From: Terriglobales bacterium
GTDB lineage: Bacteria; Acidobacteriota; Terriglobia; Terriglobales; Acidobacteriaceae
DNA length: 64,000 bases
Direction of reading: 5' to 3'
Assembly: GCA_025934735.1 (NCBI GenBank)
Contig: JAICWP010000021.1
Location: 1 to 64,000 of the forward strand
In this document: one piece after another, positions 38,191 to 49,927 of the stretch
How the letters are laid out: each line of letters starts with the position of its first letter
How positions within the stretch are numbered: the stretch's first letter is position 1
The notes under the pieces: generated by a model
The model's input: the letters and a program-made list of their open reading frames with translations, nothing else
Told to the model about the DNA's origin: nothing
The model's database searches: none
Program-made: the position numbers and the translations under genes

Positions 38191-39459
38191 GCTTCTCACT
38201 GCCCGCGCGGCGATGTCCGTGCGGTAATGCATGCCTTCAAATCCGATGCCGGAAACGGTGGCGTAGGCGCGCTGCACAGCTTCGCCCAGCGTATCTGCCC
38301 GCGCGGTCACGCCCAGCACGCGTCCCCCAGTGCTGTAATAGACCCCATCCTGAAAACTGGTACCGGCGTGGAATACTTTCACTCCCGATGCCTGGCCCGC
38401 CCTCTCCAGCCCCAAAATCTTTTTTCCCGCGGTGAAAGTTCCGGGATAGCCGCCCGAGGCCAGCACCACGCACACTGCCGGCTGCGGCGACCACTTGAAG
38501 TCGCCATCGCTCACCCTGCCTTCAAGGGCGGCTTCCATGGCCGAAACCAGGTCACTCTCCAGGCGCATGAGGATGGGCTGGGTCTCAGGATCGCCAAAGC
38601 GGCAATTGAATTCCAGCACCATGGGCCCGGTCGCGGTCATCATCAGCCCGCAATAGAGCACGCCGCGATATTCCATGCCCTCGGACTTCATGCCCTCGAC
38701 CACCGGGCGGGCAATGTGCGCCACCAGCCAGTCGCGCATCTTGGCATCTATGATGTCGTCGGTTGAGTAGGCGCCCATTCCGCCGGTGTTGGGGCCGGTA
38801 TCGCCATCCTCCGCACGCTTGTAGTCCTGGGCGGCCATCAGCGGCGCCACCCGCTCGCCGTCGCTTACCACCAGGAAGGAAAGTTCCTCGCCCTGCAGGC
38901 ATTCTTCCAGCACAACCCGGCTGCCGGCTTCGCCCACCAGTTTGCCGGAGAGCATGTCCACCGCCACGGCCGAGGCTTCGTCCTTGGTCTTGGCGATGAC
39001 CACCCCCTTGCCCGCGGCCAGGCCGTCAGCCTTGACCACCACCGGGAGATGGAAATGTCCGAGCGCGTCCTTGATCTCCGCCGGTGAGGTGCAGACCGCG
39101 TAGTGAGCCGTGGGAATCCGGTGCCGCTGCATGAATTCCTTCGCGAAGGTCTTGCTTGCTTCCAGTTGTGCCGCCGCCCGCGTCGGGCCAAAAGCCCGCC
39201 AGCCGCGCTTGGTGAACTCATCCACCACACCCAGGCTCAGAGGCAGTTCCGGGCCTACCACGGTGAGATCGGGCTGAACGCGCTGCGCCGCCGCCACCAG
39301 CGATTCCAGCGACTTCACATCCGCCGGCACGCATTCCGCCTCCTGGCATATGCCGCCGTTGCCAGGCGCGCAGTACACCTGGGAAACGCGCGAGGACTGG
39401 CGCAGTTTCCACACCAGGGCATGCTCGCGCCCGCCGCTGCCGATCACCAGGATTTTCAT
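38188..39459 (-). CDS. purD: Phosphoribosylamine-glycine ligase
   Basis: ATP-grasp enzyme of purine synthesis (PRA + glycine to GAR). 423 residues begin MKILVIGSGGREHALVWKL. The ATP-grasp parts PVVVKADGLAAGKGVVIA, EECLQGEELSFLVVSDG, and the signature RFGDPETQPILMRL are intact. YSTGGRVLGVTA marks the C-terminal domain. The start ATG at 39459 fits the family, and 165 bases separate it from the divergent ABC gene. Confidence 0.97.
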   Translation of the reverse strand: MKILVIGSGGREHALVWKLRQSSRVSQVYCAPGNGGICQEAECVPADVKSLESLVAAAQRVQPDLTVVGPELPLSLGVVDEFTKRGWRAFGPTRAAAQLEASKTFAKEFMQRHRIPTAHYAVCTSPAEIKDALGHFHLPVVVKADGLAAGKGVVIAKTKDEASAVAVDMLSGKLVGEAGSRVVLEECLQGEELSFLVVSDGERVAPLMAAQDYKRAEDGDTGPNTGGMGAYSTDDIIDAKMRDWLVAHIARPVVEGMKSEGMEYRGVLYCGLMMTATGPMVLEFNCRFGDPETQPILMRLESDLVSAMEAALEGRVSDGDFKWSPQPAVCVVLASGGYPGTFTAGKKILGLERAGQASGVKVFHAGTSFQDGVYYSTGGRVLGVTARADTLGEAVQRAYATVSGIGFEGMHYRTDIAARAVRS

Positions 39460-39500
39460 TGCTGTTGCCCGGACAAATCAGGTTAGGGGGCATGGGGTTT

Positions 39501-39515
39501 TTCTGTCAAACAGAA
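39501..39515. promoter_or_regulatory. Small palindrome between purD and the ABC ATPase gene
   Basis: TTCTGT-CAA-ACAGAA, a perfect 6-bp inverted repeat in the divergent promoter region 42 bases upstream of purD. It could be an operator, but no regulator can be named. The word CAAACAGAA recurs near 46429. Confidence 0.3.
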
Positions 39516-39624
39516 CCACCGGCTAGCTGGTTTTTTGGCTGCCGGCCGGGCTGGCCCAATCAGCGCGGGGCGCAGGCCTGGGTGCCGCAGGAGAACAGAT
39601 TGCGCAAGCTGCTAGGATGAAGGC

Positions 39625-40713
39625 ATGGCTCCTTCCCTGCTCGAGGTTCGTCATCTGAACGTCGAGTTCCTGGTGCAGGCTAAGCCGGCTTCGCGACATT
39701 CGTCGCGGTTTGCGACTGCCGCCGCAGCATTGCAGTCGTTTGCGGCGGTGCGCGACGTCAGCTTCAACATTGGGCCAGGCGAGGCGCTGGGGCTGGTGGG
39801 CGAATCGGGCTCAGGAAAATCGGTGACCTCGCTGGCGATTATGCGTCTGCTGCCGCCGCAGGCCCGGGCGGGCGGAGAAATCCTCCTACGCGCGGCCGAC
39901 GCCGGCGCCGGCAATTCCGCTTACAACCTGCTCGACATTTCCGGGGAAGCAATGCGGCGGCTCCGCGGCGAGCGTATCGCTATGATCTTCCAGGAGCCCA
40001 TGACCGCGCTCAACCCGGTGATGCGGGTGGGCGACCAGATTGCCGAGGCGGTGCTGGCCCATACCAACGGGTCGCGGCTGGCCAAGCACGAGGCCTGGGG
40101 GCGCGCCCTGGAAGCCATGAAGGCGGTGACTATTCCCGACCACGAGCGGCGGGCCCGCGACTATCCCCACCAGCTTTCCGGAGGCATGCGGCAGCGGGTG
40201 ATGATCGCCATGGCAGTGGTCAACCGGCCGCAGTTGCTGATTGCCGACGAGCCCACCACGGCGCTGGACGTCACCATCCAGGCGCAGATCCTGGAGTTGC
40301 TGGCCGACCTGCGGACGCGCTTTGGCTTGGCCATGCTGTTTATCTCCCATGACCTGGCGGTGGTCTCACGGGTGGTGGACCGGGTAGCCGTGATGTACGC
40401 GGGCAGCGTGGTGGAGATGGGCACGGTGAGGGAGATTTTCCGGGCGCCCGCCCACCCCTACACCCGAGGGCTGCTGCAGGCGGTTCCCACGCTGCGCACC
40501 GACCGCACCCGGCCCCTGGCCACCATTGAAGGCACGGTGCCGGGGATCGCCGCCTTGCCCCCGGGCTGCGCCTTTGAGCCGCGCTGCTCGCGCCGGGTGG
40601 CGGACTGCAGCCGCCAGTTGCCGCCCCTGGTGGAGGTGGCGCCGGGGCACCTGGCCCGCTGTCCGGTGCTTAACACCTCAGGAACTGTGAGCAACGCCGC
40701 CCGCACGCTATAA
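39625..40713 (+). CDS. Peptide/nickel-type ABC transporter ATP-binding protein (DppD/OppD-like)
   Basis: Cytoplasmic ATPase of 362 residues. Walker A is GESGSGKS, the signature is [14 protein letters not shown], Walker [13 protein letters not shown] and the H-loop ISHDLAVVS are all present. The C-terminal extension with [15 protein letters not shown] matches the oligopeptide-family domain that in some members binds an iron-sulphur cluster. The N terminus carries an extra insert ([20 protein letters not shown]). No permease or binding-protein gene is adjacent, so it must work with a membrane part encoded elsewhere, or be an orphan. Confidence 0.92.
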   Translation: MAPSLLEVRHLNVEFLVQAKPASRHSSRFATAAAALQSFAAVRDVSFNIGPGEALGLVGESGSGKSVTSLAIMRLLPPQARAGGEILLRAADAGAGNSAYNLLDISGEAMRRLRGERIAMIFQEPMTALNPVMRVGDQIAEAVLAHTNGSRLAKHEAWGRALEAMKAVTIPDHERRARDYPHQLSGGMRQRVMIAMAVVNRPQLLIADEPTTALDVTIQAQILELLADLRTRFGLAMLFISHDLAVVSRVVDRVAVMYAGSVVEMGTVREIFRAPAHPYTRGLLQAVPTLRTDRTRPLATIEGTVPGIAALPPGCAFEPRCSRRVADCSRQLPPLVEVAPGHLARCPVLNTSGTVSNAARTL

Positions 40714-40735
40714 TCGCCAAGCGCGCCCCCTACGC

Positions 40736-41485
40736 ATGCGGATCCTTCTCCTCAGCGATATTCACAGCAACCTGGAAGCCATGCAGGCGTGTTTGGCGGA
40801 AGCGCCGCCGCACGACGTCCTGGTGAACTTGGGCGACATCGTGGGCTACGGCGCCAGCCCGAACGAAGTGATTGATCTTTCCCGTAGCGGCAAGTTGTTT
40901 GTGCGCGGCAACCACGACAAAGCCGCGTGCGGCCTGATGGACGTGACCGACTTCAATCCTGTGGCCGGCATGGCGGCGCTGTGGACGCGTGATCGCTTGA
41001 CTCCGGCGAACCTGGAATGGCTGCGGCAGTTGCCCCAGGGGCCGATTCGTGTGGATGAAACGCTGGACGCGCAGTTTGTGCACGGCTCACCCATTGACGA
41101 AGACGAATACCTGGTGACCCTGCGCGACGCGCAGGAGCCGCTGACCTATTCCTCGGTTGCACTCACCTTCTTCGGGCATACCCACATCCAGGGTGGCTTT
41201 TCCAAGAACTCGGAAAAGGGAGTGCTGCAACCGCTGTATCGCAGCCGCGACCAGCGGGATGTTTACGAGATGAAGCTGAACCCGGAGATCCAGTACCTGA
41301 TCAACCCGGGATCGGTGGGGCAGCCTCGCGACAGCGACTGGCGGGCGGCGTTTGCATTGTTCGATAGCGAGGCTTACGCCATCACCTTCTTTCGCGTGCC
41401 CTACGATGTGCAGCGGTCGCAGCAGCGCATTCTGGAAGCAAACCTGCCGCACCGGCTGGCGCAGAGGCTGGCCATCGGCCGCTGA
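40736..41485 (+). CDS. Metallophosphoesterase (YfcE/ApaH-like)
   Basis: 249-residue calcineurin-like phosphoesterase. Metal motifs are in order: LLSDIHSNLEA (Dx H), NLGDIVGYGA (GD), RGNHDKA (GNHD), FVHGSPIDED and FFGHTHIQGGF (GHxH). The family includes diadenosine polyphosphatases and protein phosphatases, so the substrate is open. It starts 22 bases after the ABC gene and precedes the RNase H gene closely, suggesting one transcript. Confidence 0.9.
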   Translation: MRILLLSDIHSNLEAMQACLAEAPPHDVLVNLGDIVGYGASPNEVIDLSRSGKLFVRGNHDKAACGLMDVTDFNPVAGMAALWTRDRLTPANLEWLRQLPQGPIRVDETLDAQFVHGSPIDEDEYLVTLRDAQEPLTYSSVALTFFGHTHIQGGFSKNSEKGVLQPLYRSRDQRDVYEMKLNPEIQYLINPGSVGQPRDSDWRAAFALFDSEAYAITFFRVPYDVQRSQQRILEANLPHRLAQRLAIGR

Positions 41486-41512
41486 GAACGACGCCGCGTG
41501 TAAACTCCCAAC

Positions 41513-42025
41513 ATGTCTCCTCGTTCCTCGAAGCCGCGCGCAAAAAAAGGCGTCTCCCCCCAAAAATCTTCCGAGCTTTTTCCTAGCCGGCGTCCCAGCG
41601 CGCCTGCCCAGTACCTGGTGGCACACATTGATGGCGGCGCGCGCGGCAATCCCGGGCCCGCCGGCTACGGAGTGGTGCTGGAAGACCAGCAAGGGCGGCG
41701 CGTGGCCGGGCTCAGCGAGTACCTGGGGCACCGCACCAATAATTACGCCGAATACAGCGGGCTGCTCGCGGCCCTGGAATATGCGCTGGCGCACGACCCC
41801 AAGGCGCTGAAGGTGATCAGCGACTCGGAATTGATGGTGCGGCAGATCAAGGGCGTCTACAAGGTCAGGAATGCGGCGCTGCTGGAGCTCTATCGGAAAG
41901 CACAACAAATGATCCGGCAGTTGGAGTGGTTCGAAATAGGGCACGTGCTGCGGGAGAGCAATCGCGAGGCCGACCGGCTGGCTAACGACGCCATGGATAG
42001 GGGTCAGGCACGAGCAAGGAGTTGA
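41513..42025 (+). CDS. Ribonuclease HI-family protein
   Basis: 170-residue RNase H fold. The four acidic catalytic positions are visible: HIDGGARGNPGPAGYG (Asp), NNYAEYSGLLAAL (Glu), LKVISDSELMVRQIKGVYK (Asp) and SNREADRLANDAMD (Asp). The short form without the basic protrusion is typical of the RnhA-like/reverse-transcriptase-like group in many bacteria. A basic, low-complexity N-terminal leader of about 30 residues (PRSSKPRAKKGVSPQKSS) is unusual. Likely role: removal of RNA in RNA-DNA hybrids. Confidence 0.88.
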   Translation: MSPRSSKPRAKKGVSPQKSSELFPSRRPSAPAQYLVAHIDGGARGNPGPAGYGVVLEDQQGRRVAGLSEYLGHRTNNYAEYSGLLAALEYALAHDPKALKVISDSELMVRQIKGVYKVRNAALLELYRKAQQMIRQLEWFEIGHVLRESNREADRLANDAMDRGQARARS

Positions 42026-42039
42026 GCCCCCATTGCCGG

Positions 42040-42140
42040 TCTCATCCTGAGCGACTTCAATCGCGCAGGATCTGGCGTGCACCGCCGCATAAGTGTCACG
42101 GCACGCGAGATGCTTCGGGGGTGAAACCCCTCAGTATGAC
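42040..42140. mobile_element. Short MITE-like element (about 100 bp)
   Basis: CTCATCCTGAGCG at the left and CCCCTCAGTATGAC at the right are related to the GTCATCCTGAGCG ends of the longer elements. The interior is different (GGGGGTGAAACCCC hairpin). It may be an internally deleted or related element. It sits just upstream of the S9 peptidase gene. Confidence 0.55.
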
Positions 42141-42168
42141 TTCTTCTATTAACGATTCTGGAGAACGA

Positions 42169-44160
42169 ATGAGCCTGCGATCCAAGCCGTTTTTGCTTAT
42201 TGCCGTTGTGATCTCTCTGGGTACCGCCGCTTTGGCCCAGCCGCGGCCGGCGCTGGAAACCCTGATCAGTTCGCTGGCGAGCACGCAGACGTACACCGAA
42301 GTGGCGATCTCGCCGGACGGGACTCGGGTCGCTTGGTCGCAGCCGCTGCGCGACAGTTCCGGGGCGGCCACGTGGAACACGGCTATTTACGTGGCGGAGG
42401 TGGCAAACCCCTCGGCTAAGCGGCGGATCACGGCGGGTTCGGAGGGCAGTGATTATTCTGAGCGCGACCTCTCCTGGTCACCCGATGGCAAGCGCCTGGC
42501 ATTTCTCTCCAACGTCTCCGGACAGGCGGAGCTGTATGTGGCCAACGCCTCCGGAGGGGCGGCTCACAAATTGACTGAGGTCACCGGCTACCTGGCTGCG
42601 CCCAGTTGGTCGCCGGACGGCAGGAGCGTTGCTTTCCTCTTCACGGAAAATGCGCCGCGGGCGGCCGGACCGCTCATGCCCATGACCCCGGAAACAGGCG
42701 TGATTGACAGCAAGATTTACGAACAGCGGCTGACCACGGTTGATGTGAATTCCGGGCAGTTGCGCCAGCTCTCACCCGCCGACATGTACGTGTACGAATA
42801 TGATTGGTCGCCGGACAGCCAGGGGTTTGCGCTGACAGCGGCTCATGGCGCCGGCGACGACAACTGGTACATTGCCCGCCTGTACACGCTGGGGCTGGAC
42901 GGCCGGATGAAGGAAGTTTATAAGCCGCCGCAGCAGATGGCGCAGCCGCACTATTCTCCGGACGGCAAGTCCATCGCCTTCATTGCCGGCATCATGAGCG
43001 ACGAGGGCGCCACCGGCGGCGACATTTATACGGTGCCGGCCAGCGGCGGCCAGGGGCGCGACGTGACGCCGGGAATCAAGGCCTCTCCCAACTGGCTGGC
43101 CTGGTCCTCGCCGGAACGAATTTTATTTTCTGAGAATTTGGACGGGTCGGTGGCTGTAGCCACGCTCGACTTGGCCAGCGGCAAGGTGGCCACCCTCTGG
43201 AGCGGGGCGGAAACCATCGGAGCCGACGGCTGGGGCGATCTCTCGCTGTCCTTCTCAAAAGATCAGAAGCAGTCGGCAGTCATTCGGCAGTCGTTCTCCC
43301 AGCCTCCGGAAGTCTGGGCGGGCCCGGTCGGCTCCTGGAAGCAGATGACGCACGCGAATCAGGCGCTGCACTCCAGCTGGGGCAAGGTGGAAAGCATTCA
43401 TTGGACCAACGGCGGCACGCCGGTGCAGGGCTGGCTGATGCTTCCCGCCAACTACGACGCCAGCCGCCGCTACGGGCTGGTGGTGGACGTGCATGGAGGG
43501 CCGGCCTGGGCGCACCTCTCGCGCTGGCCGGAAGCCTTCTTCAACACCTCGCTGCTTTCCAGCATGGGCTATTTCGTGCTCTATCCCAACCCACGCGGCA
43601 GCTATGGGCAAGGCGAGACCTTCACCCGCGCCAATGTGAAGGATTTTGGCTATGGCGATTTCCGCGACATCCTGGCGGGCGTGGACCGGGTGGTAAAGGA
43701 TTTCCCGGTGGACAACAACCGTGTCGGCATCACCGGCTGGAGCTACGGCGGCTACATGACCATGTGGGCGGTGACCCAGGGCAATCGCTTCCATGCGGCA
43801 GTCTCGGGCGCCGGGCTTTCCGACTGGCTGAGCTACACCGGCGAAAACGACATTGACCGCTGGATGACGGCCTACTTTGGCGCGTCGGTGTACGACGACC
43901 CGCAAGTGTACGCGCGCAGCGCCCCCATGACCTTCATCAAGAATGTAAAGACGCCCACCCTGGTGCTGGTAGGCGAGCGCGACGGCGAGTGTCCGGCGCC
44001 GCAATCGCGCGAATTCTGGCACGCCCTGAAGACCTTTGGCGTGCCCACCGAATTCGTGGTGTATCCCGGCGAGGGACACTTCATCGCCCGCCCCGAGCAC
44101 CAACTCGATATCCTGCGCCGCACGGTGGCGTGGTTCGACAGGTATCTGGGTGCGAAGTGA
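42169..44160 (+). CDS. S9-family prolyl oligopeptidase (secreted)
   Basis: Serine peptidase of 663 residues from ATG 42169 (GGAGAACGA upstream). A signal peptide (SKPFLLIAVVISLGTAALAQ) precedes a beta-propeller built from PD40/TolB-like repeats (SPDGTRVAWSQPL, SWSPDGKRLAFLSN, SWSPDGRSVAFLF). The catalytic alpha/beta domain carries the nucleophile GWSYGGYMTMWA (S525), the acid GERDGECPAPQS and the histidine GEGHFI. Likely periplasmic dipeptidyl or oligopeptidase. The upstream frame from 42022 runs through a MITE and is rejected. Confidence 0.92.
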   Translation: MSLRSKPFLLIAVVISLGTAALAQPRPALETLISSLASTQTYTEVAISPDGTRVAWSQPLRDSSGAATWNTAIYVAEVANPSAKRRITAGSEGSDYSERDLSWSPDGKRLAFLSNVSGQAELYVANASGGAAHKLTEVTGYLAAPSWSPDGRSVAFLFTENAPRAAGPLMPMTPETGVIDSKIYEQRLTTVDVNSGQLRQLSPADMYVYEYDWSPDSQGFALTAAHGAGDDNWYIARLYTLGLDGRMKEVYKPPQQMAQPHYSPDGKSIAFIAGIMSDEGATGGDIYTVPASGGQGRDVTPGIKASPNWLAWSSPERILFSENLDGSVAVATLDLASGKVATLWSGAETIGADGWGDLSLSFSKDQKQSAVIRQSFSQPPEVWAGPVGSWKQMTHANQALHSSWGKVESIHWTNGGTPVQGWLMLPANYDASRRYGLVVDVHGGPAWAHLSRWPEAFFNTSLLSSMGYFVLYPNPRGSYGQGETFTRANVKDFGYGDFRDILAGVDRVVKDFPVDNNRVGITGWSYGGYMTMWAVTQGNRFHAAVSGAGLSDWLSYTGENDIDRWMTAYFGASVYDDPQVYARSAPMTFIKNVKTPTLVLVGERDGECPAPQSREFWHALKTFGVPTEFVVYPGEGHFIARPEHQLDILRRTVAWFDRYLGAK

Positions 44161-44214
44161 GCGCTCGCAAAACCAGTCGGGCCAATTTGAGGGAGGGTGC
44201 AGCCCTACCGGTGT

Positions 44215-44375
44215 GTCATCTTGGGCGAGGGCGCATCCCCCAAGTCGATCTGTCATCTTGAGCGAGGGCGTACGCCCGAGTCGAAAGACCCCTACGAGAT
44301 CGCAACTGCCGGGCCGCGGAAGGGAGTTTCCTGCGAAGCCCTCGCGAGATTTCCCGCGGCGAAGAAAGTTTTAGG
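44215..44375. mobile_element. MITE-like element, truncated, with doubled left end
   Basis: Two left ends occur in tandem (GTCATCTTGGGCGAGGGCGC at 44215 and GTCATCTTGAGCGAGGGCG at 44252). The shared interior follows (CGAGTCGAAAGACCCC, GATCGCAACTGCCGGG, GAAGGGAGTTTCCTGCGAA). The right end is missing where the following minus-strand gene stops. Confidence 0.65.
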
Positions 44376-45873
44376 TGGCGGAAGCGGCGGCGGCGTGGGT
44401 GGGCAGGCCGGCGGCCTTTTTCATTTCCGCAACCAGCCACTCGGCTTCCTGCTTATCACGGAGCCCCTGGCCGGCGATGAACTTGTGCCCGTCCCGGCAG
44501 ACCAGCTGGATATTGTAGTAGGGCGTGCCCTGGGCATTGCCCATCTGCATGCCAATCGGAATGTCAATTTCCGTGATCTCGGAGCAGGGCGCCACGTGGC
44601 GCGGGCCCAGGCTCAGCAGGCCGCCGCGCACGGTCACGGTGCCCGCCTCAAAGGTCACTACTGATGAGCCCATCCACAGACTGAGCACGATCAGGAAGAA
44701 CACCAGGTCAAACAATCCAAAGAAGAATGTGAAGAAGATCGGTGCGTGCATCCACAGGAACCACACGATGGCCGTCCACACCAGAAAGAATGCGGTGGTG
44801 CCGAGGGCGGCGCCAAGATTGCGCAGCGCGGGAAATTTGAACATCACGCCGCCGGCGGGGCTGGGCTGCACCATGATTTTCGAGCCTGCTGGGCGCTCCA
44901 CCGGGCCGTCCGGCACATCGGCAAAAGCATTGCTGCGGTCCACGGGCGCGGTCAGGGCAGGGCTGTCCTTGGTGCGAAACACCGGCACCTCGAAGATGTC
45001 CAGGTAGTTCACGCCGGGGACGTCGGCATCGGCTTCCAGAAGCCAGAGAATGGCGTCATTAGGATTCGTGTTGTCGCAGGCCAGGGCGTCATTGGGGATG
45101 TGGAAGTCCACCGGGATGAGAGCGCCGTCGGGACCGGGCATCAGGCGCTCGGGCGTTATGGCCTGTTGTTCGCGCCAGCGAATGTTTTCCCACACGCTCT
45201 GATTCTTGCCGCTGCCGCTGACCACGCGGTTGACGCAGGTGAGCTTCAGCTGAACGCCCTTGGCGGCACCGTGGGGAAAGCGCGCCTGAATGTTACCGCG
45301 CAGGCGGCCGCCGATCACCCCGGGTGGCGGCGACATGAGGAAACAGGTCTTGCCGAATTCGATGCGCCGCAGGGTGATTCGCACCGCCCAGATCAGCAAG
45401 CCGATGCCTGTCAGCGGGAAAATGAAAGCCATCAGGATGAGCGGGTTCTTGTGCAGCATCTCCGCCGATATTTTGATGAAGGTGAAGTACACCAGCGGTA
45501 TGCACAGCCCATTCCACAGCAGAGCGGCGATCCAGGTGGCGACGACGGAGGTTTTCAGCCGGCTATAACAGCGGGATTGGGCCCAATCCTCGCGCCACAT
45601 CCAGGGAGAATCAGGAAATGTCCCTTGCAGGTCAGCTATGATGCGCTGCCGGCGTCGCCCCTGGGTGCCGGCAAGCACCATGCCGACAGCAGCTCCGATA
45701 AAGACGAAGGCCGCGCTGCCCACAACCGCGGCCAGAGGCCACGGCAAAGTGCCGTTATTCAGGTTGTACACCGCCAGGAACGCGGCAAACAGCCCGACTA
45801 GGGCGAAGGGCAGGGCCACAAGAACGGCGCCGACGGGCACCGAACGGGGCGGATTGGGCACAGAGGCTGACAT
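44371..45873 (-). CDS. Hypothetical polytopic membrane protein (DUF3592-like)
   Basis: Not firmly recognised. 500 residues from ATG 45873. Two N-terminal membrane helices (VGAVLVALPFALVGLFAAFLAV and LAAVVGSAAFVFIGAAVGMVLA), then two central ones (VVATWIAALLWNGLCIPLVYF and ILMAFIFPLTGIGLLIWAV). A long beta-rich soluble part follows (VQLKLTCVNRVVSGSGKN, VWENIRWREQQ, IPVDFHIPNDA). Two late helices (LGTTAFFLVWTAIVWFLW and FFFGLFDLVFFLIVLSLWM) and a C-terminal domain complete it. The architecture resembles DUF3592-type membrane proteins. The frame extends upstream to 45939 without support. Confidence 0.7.
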   Translation of the reverse strand: MSASVPNPPRSVPVGAVLVALPFALVGLFAAFLAVYNLNNGTLPWPLAAVVGSAAFVFIGAAVGMVLAGTQGRRRQRIIADLQGTFPDSPWMWREDWAQSRCYSRLKTSVVATWIAALLWNGLCIPLVYFTFIKISAEMLHKNPLILMAFIFPLTGIGLLIWAVRITLRRIEFGKTCFLMSPPPGVIGGRLRGNIQARFPHGAAKGVQLKLTCVNRVVSGSGKNQSVWENIRWREQQAITPERLMPGPDGALIPVDFHIPNDALACDNTNPNDAILWLLEADADVPGVNYLDIFEVPVFRTKDSPALTAPVDRSNAFADVPDGPVERPAGSKIMVQPSPAGGVMFKFPALRNLGAALGTTAFFLVWTAIVWFLWMHAPIFFTFFFGLFDLVFFLIVLSLWMGSSVVTFEAGTVTVRGGLLSLGPRHVAPCSEITEIDIPIGMQMGNAQGTPYYNIQLVCRDGHKFIAGQGLRDKQEAEWLVAEMKKAAGLPTHAAAASAT

Positions 45874-45941
45874 TCTGCGTGAGTATGCCTGCGCCCGGGC
45901 GGAAGGCCAATAGCACGGGTGGGCTGCAACGGAAGTCACTT

Positions 45942-46033
45942 AATTGATGATTGAAGATTGACGATGGGGTCTTGGGCGGAGATGCCGCGGCGGCGTTCAA
46001 TTACACAATTTCCCGATTACACAATTACTCAAT
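45942..46033. repeat. AATTAC/GATTGA word-iterated inverted repeat
   Basis: TTAATTGATGATTGAAGATT on the left faces TCAATTACACAATTTCCCG and ATTACACAATTACTCAATC on the right. This is the same class as 1426-1513 and 24524-24642. Confidence 0.55.
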
Positions 46034-46079
46034 CTTTGTGTCCCTGTGGGAGAAGTTTGAAAGGGGCGGTTAAAAGAAA

Positions 46080-46245
46080 GAATCCCGAGGGGATGTTGAA
46101 ACCTATTCTCCTCAGCCAGTAGCTCGCGTTAGACCCTTGCCAACCTGCACTCGCGGCCACCCTTGCGGGCAACTACGGGCGATTGTTCGCTTGGGCTCCG
46201 GGCTCACTGCCAACCGGGAAAACCGGCCAACGCCTCGGGACTCCA
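46080..46245 (+). ncRNA. ssrS: Probable 6S RNA
   Basis: About 166 nt forming a long rod. The closing stem TCCCGAGG (46083-46090) pairs perfectly with CCTCGGGA (46233-46240). The 5' strand contains GATGTT and then CTCCTCAGCC, resembling the GATGTT...CCCCTGAGCC of enterobacterial 6S RNA. The 3' strand of the would-be central bubble has a small hairpin CCGG-GAAAA-CCGG (46214-46226), a known feature of 6S. Internal pairings such as TTGCC/GGCAA continue the rod. 6S RNA binds sigma-70 holoenzyme in stationary phase. The call rests on my structural reading, not on a covariance model. Confidence 0.6.
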
Positions 46246-46695
46246 TTTTGCTTTCAGCAAGCTCCCGTTCGCCTCAACCAGCGCTTCGCTTTTAGACCCT
46301 CGCTGACCCTCCGAACCGGCCTTGCAGCCAACCCGGTGATCCCGCTTGAGCCCCGGACTCTGCGCCAACTGGGTAAACTCAAGAACTGCCGAAGAACGAG
46401 TCTGTTTTACTCCTCCTGTTTTTTAAGTCAAACAGAAACGAAAAGTTTTAGAGTGCGTGTTTTCAGGGAATTGCAACGCGTACACAGGGGTATGCCAGAA
46501 AATGGTGCAGCCATGGAATGGGCGTTTCGCATAACTGGGGGCAAGGCCGCGAATTTTGTGGCGATAACGCCTGATGGCGAAGTTGATGGAAATGAACGGT
46601 GTTACACCGCATGTGAAAATCGTGGCCAAAATTGTCTTCCGCCACCCATCGGCGCGCCTGTCCTGTTGAGCGAGGGGCATGCCCGAGTCACCTCT

Positions 46696-46879
46696 GTCAT
46701 CTTGAGCGAGGGCGCATGCCCGAGTCGAAAGACCCTACCCGATCGCAAAGTGCCGGGCGGCCCAAGGGAGTTTCCTGCGAGAATTCCCGGGAGCCGCAAG
46801 ATATGGAAACACCACAGAGAGGTCCTTCGACTTCGCCGACCGCTTCGCAAAGCGAAGCGTCTGCTTCGCTCAGGATGAC
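46696..46879. mobile_element. MITE-like element, complete copy (184 bp)
   Basis: Ends GTCATCTTGAGCG (46696-46708) and CGCTCAGGATGAC (46867-46879) are inverted repeats with one mismatch. The interior is shared with 35801-35995 in the opposite orientation. It has no coding capacity. An extra left-end fragment lies just before it. Confidence 0.75.
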
Positions 46880-46993
46880 ATTGGCAAAGTGCCGCCACTG
46901 TTAGCCACTGCCCTCTCGAACTGACGGCGCACTACCACATCCTCCTCCGAAGGTTTTACACTAGATAGTTTGAGCATCTGACAAGGGGCAATC

Positions 46994-49804
<2,811 letters not shown>

Positions 49805-49814
49805 CCGGGACAGG

Positions 49815-49896
49815 TGTGGGCACGGGGCTCTGCCCCGTAGAACGAAGCGTGTGGGCACGGGGCTCTGCCCCGTGCATCCGGCCGCCAAGGCCGGTA
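49815..49896. repeat. BIME, left direct copy flanking the RAYT gene (82 bp)
   Basis: Two tandem copies of TGTGGGCACGGGGCTCTGCC-CCGT joined by AGAACGAAGCG, then GCATCCGGCCGCCAAGGCCG. It is about 95% identical, in the same orientation, to 50538-50618 on the other side of the transposase. Confidence 0.85.
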
Positions 49897-49927
49897 GGTT
49901 CTTCAGATCACCGGCACCTCGCCTCGC

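Larger units (their letters stand above)
45874..46993. other. 1.1-kb gene-free region
   Basis: No convincing coding sequence. From left to right it holds an AT-word inverted repeat (45942-46033), a probable 6S RNA (46080-46245), unassigned sequence to about 46660 with a CTGTTT...AAACAG hairpin near 46417-46436, a short left-end fragment of the MITE family (about 46664-46690), a complete MITE-like copy (46696-46879), and the aconitase promoter region. An open frame 46183-46878 translates these elements and is not credible. Confidence 0.65.

Noticed and set aside
46183-46878. 231-residue open frame upstream of aconitase
   Set aside because: It translates the end of the 6S-like RNA and a MITE-like element; no domain, signal or ribosome site supports it.
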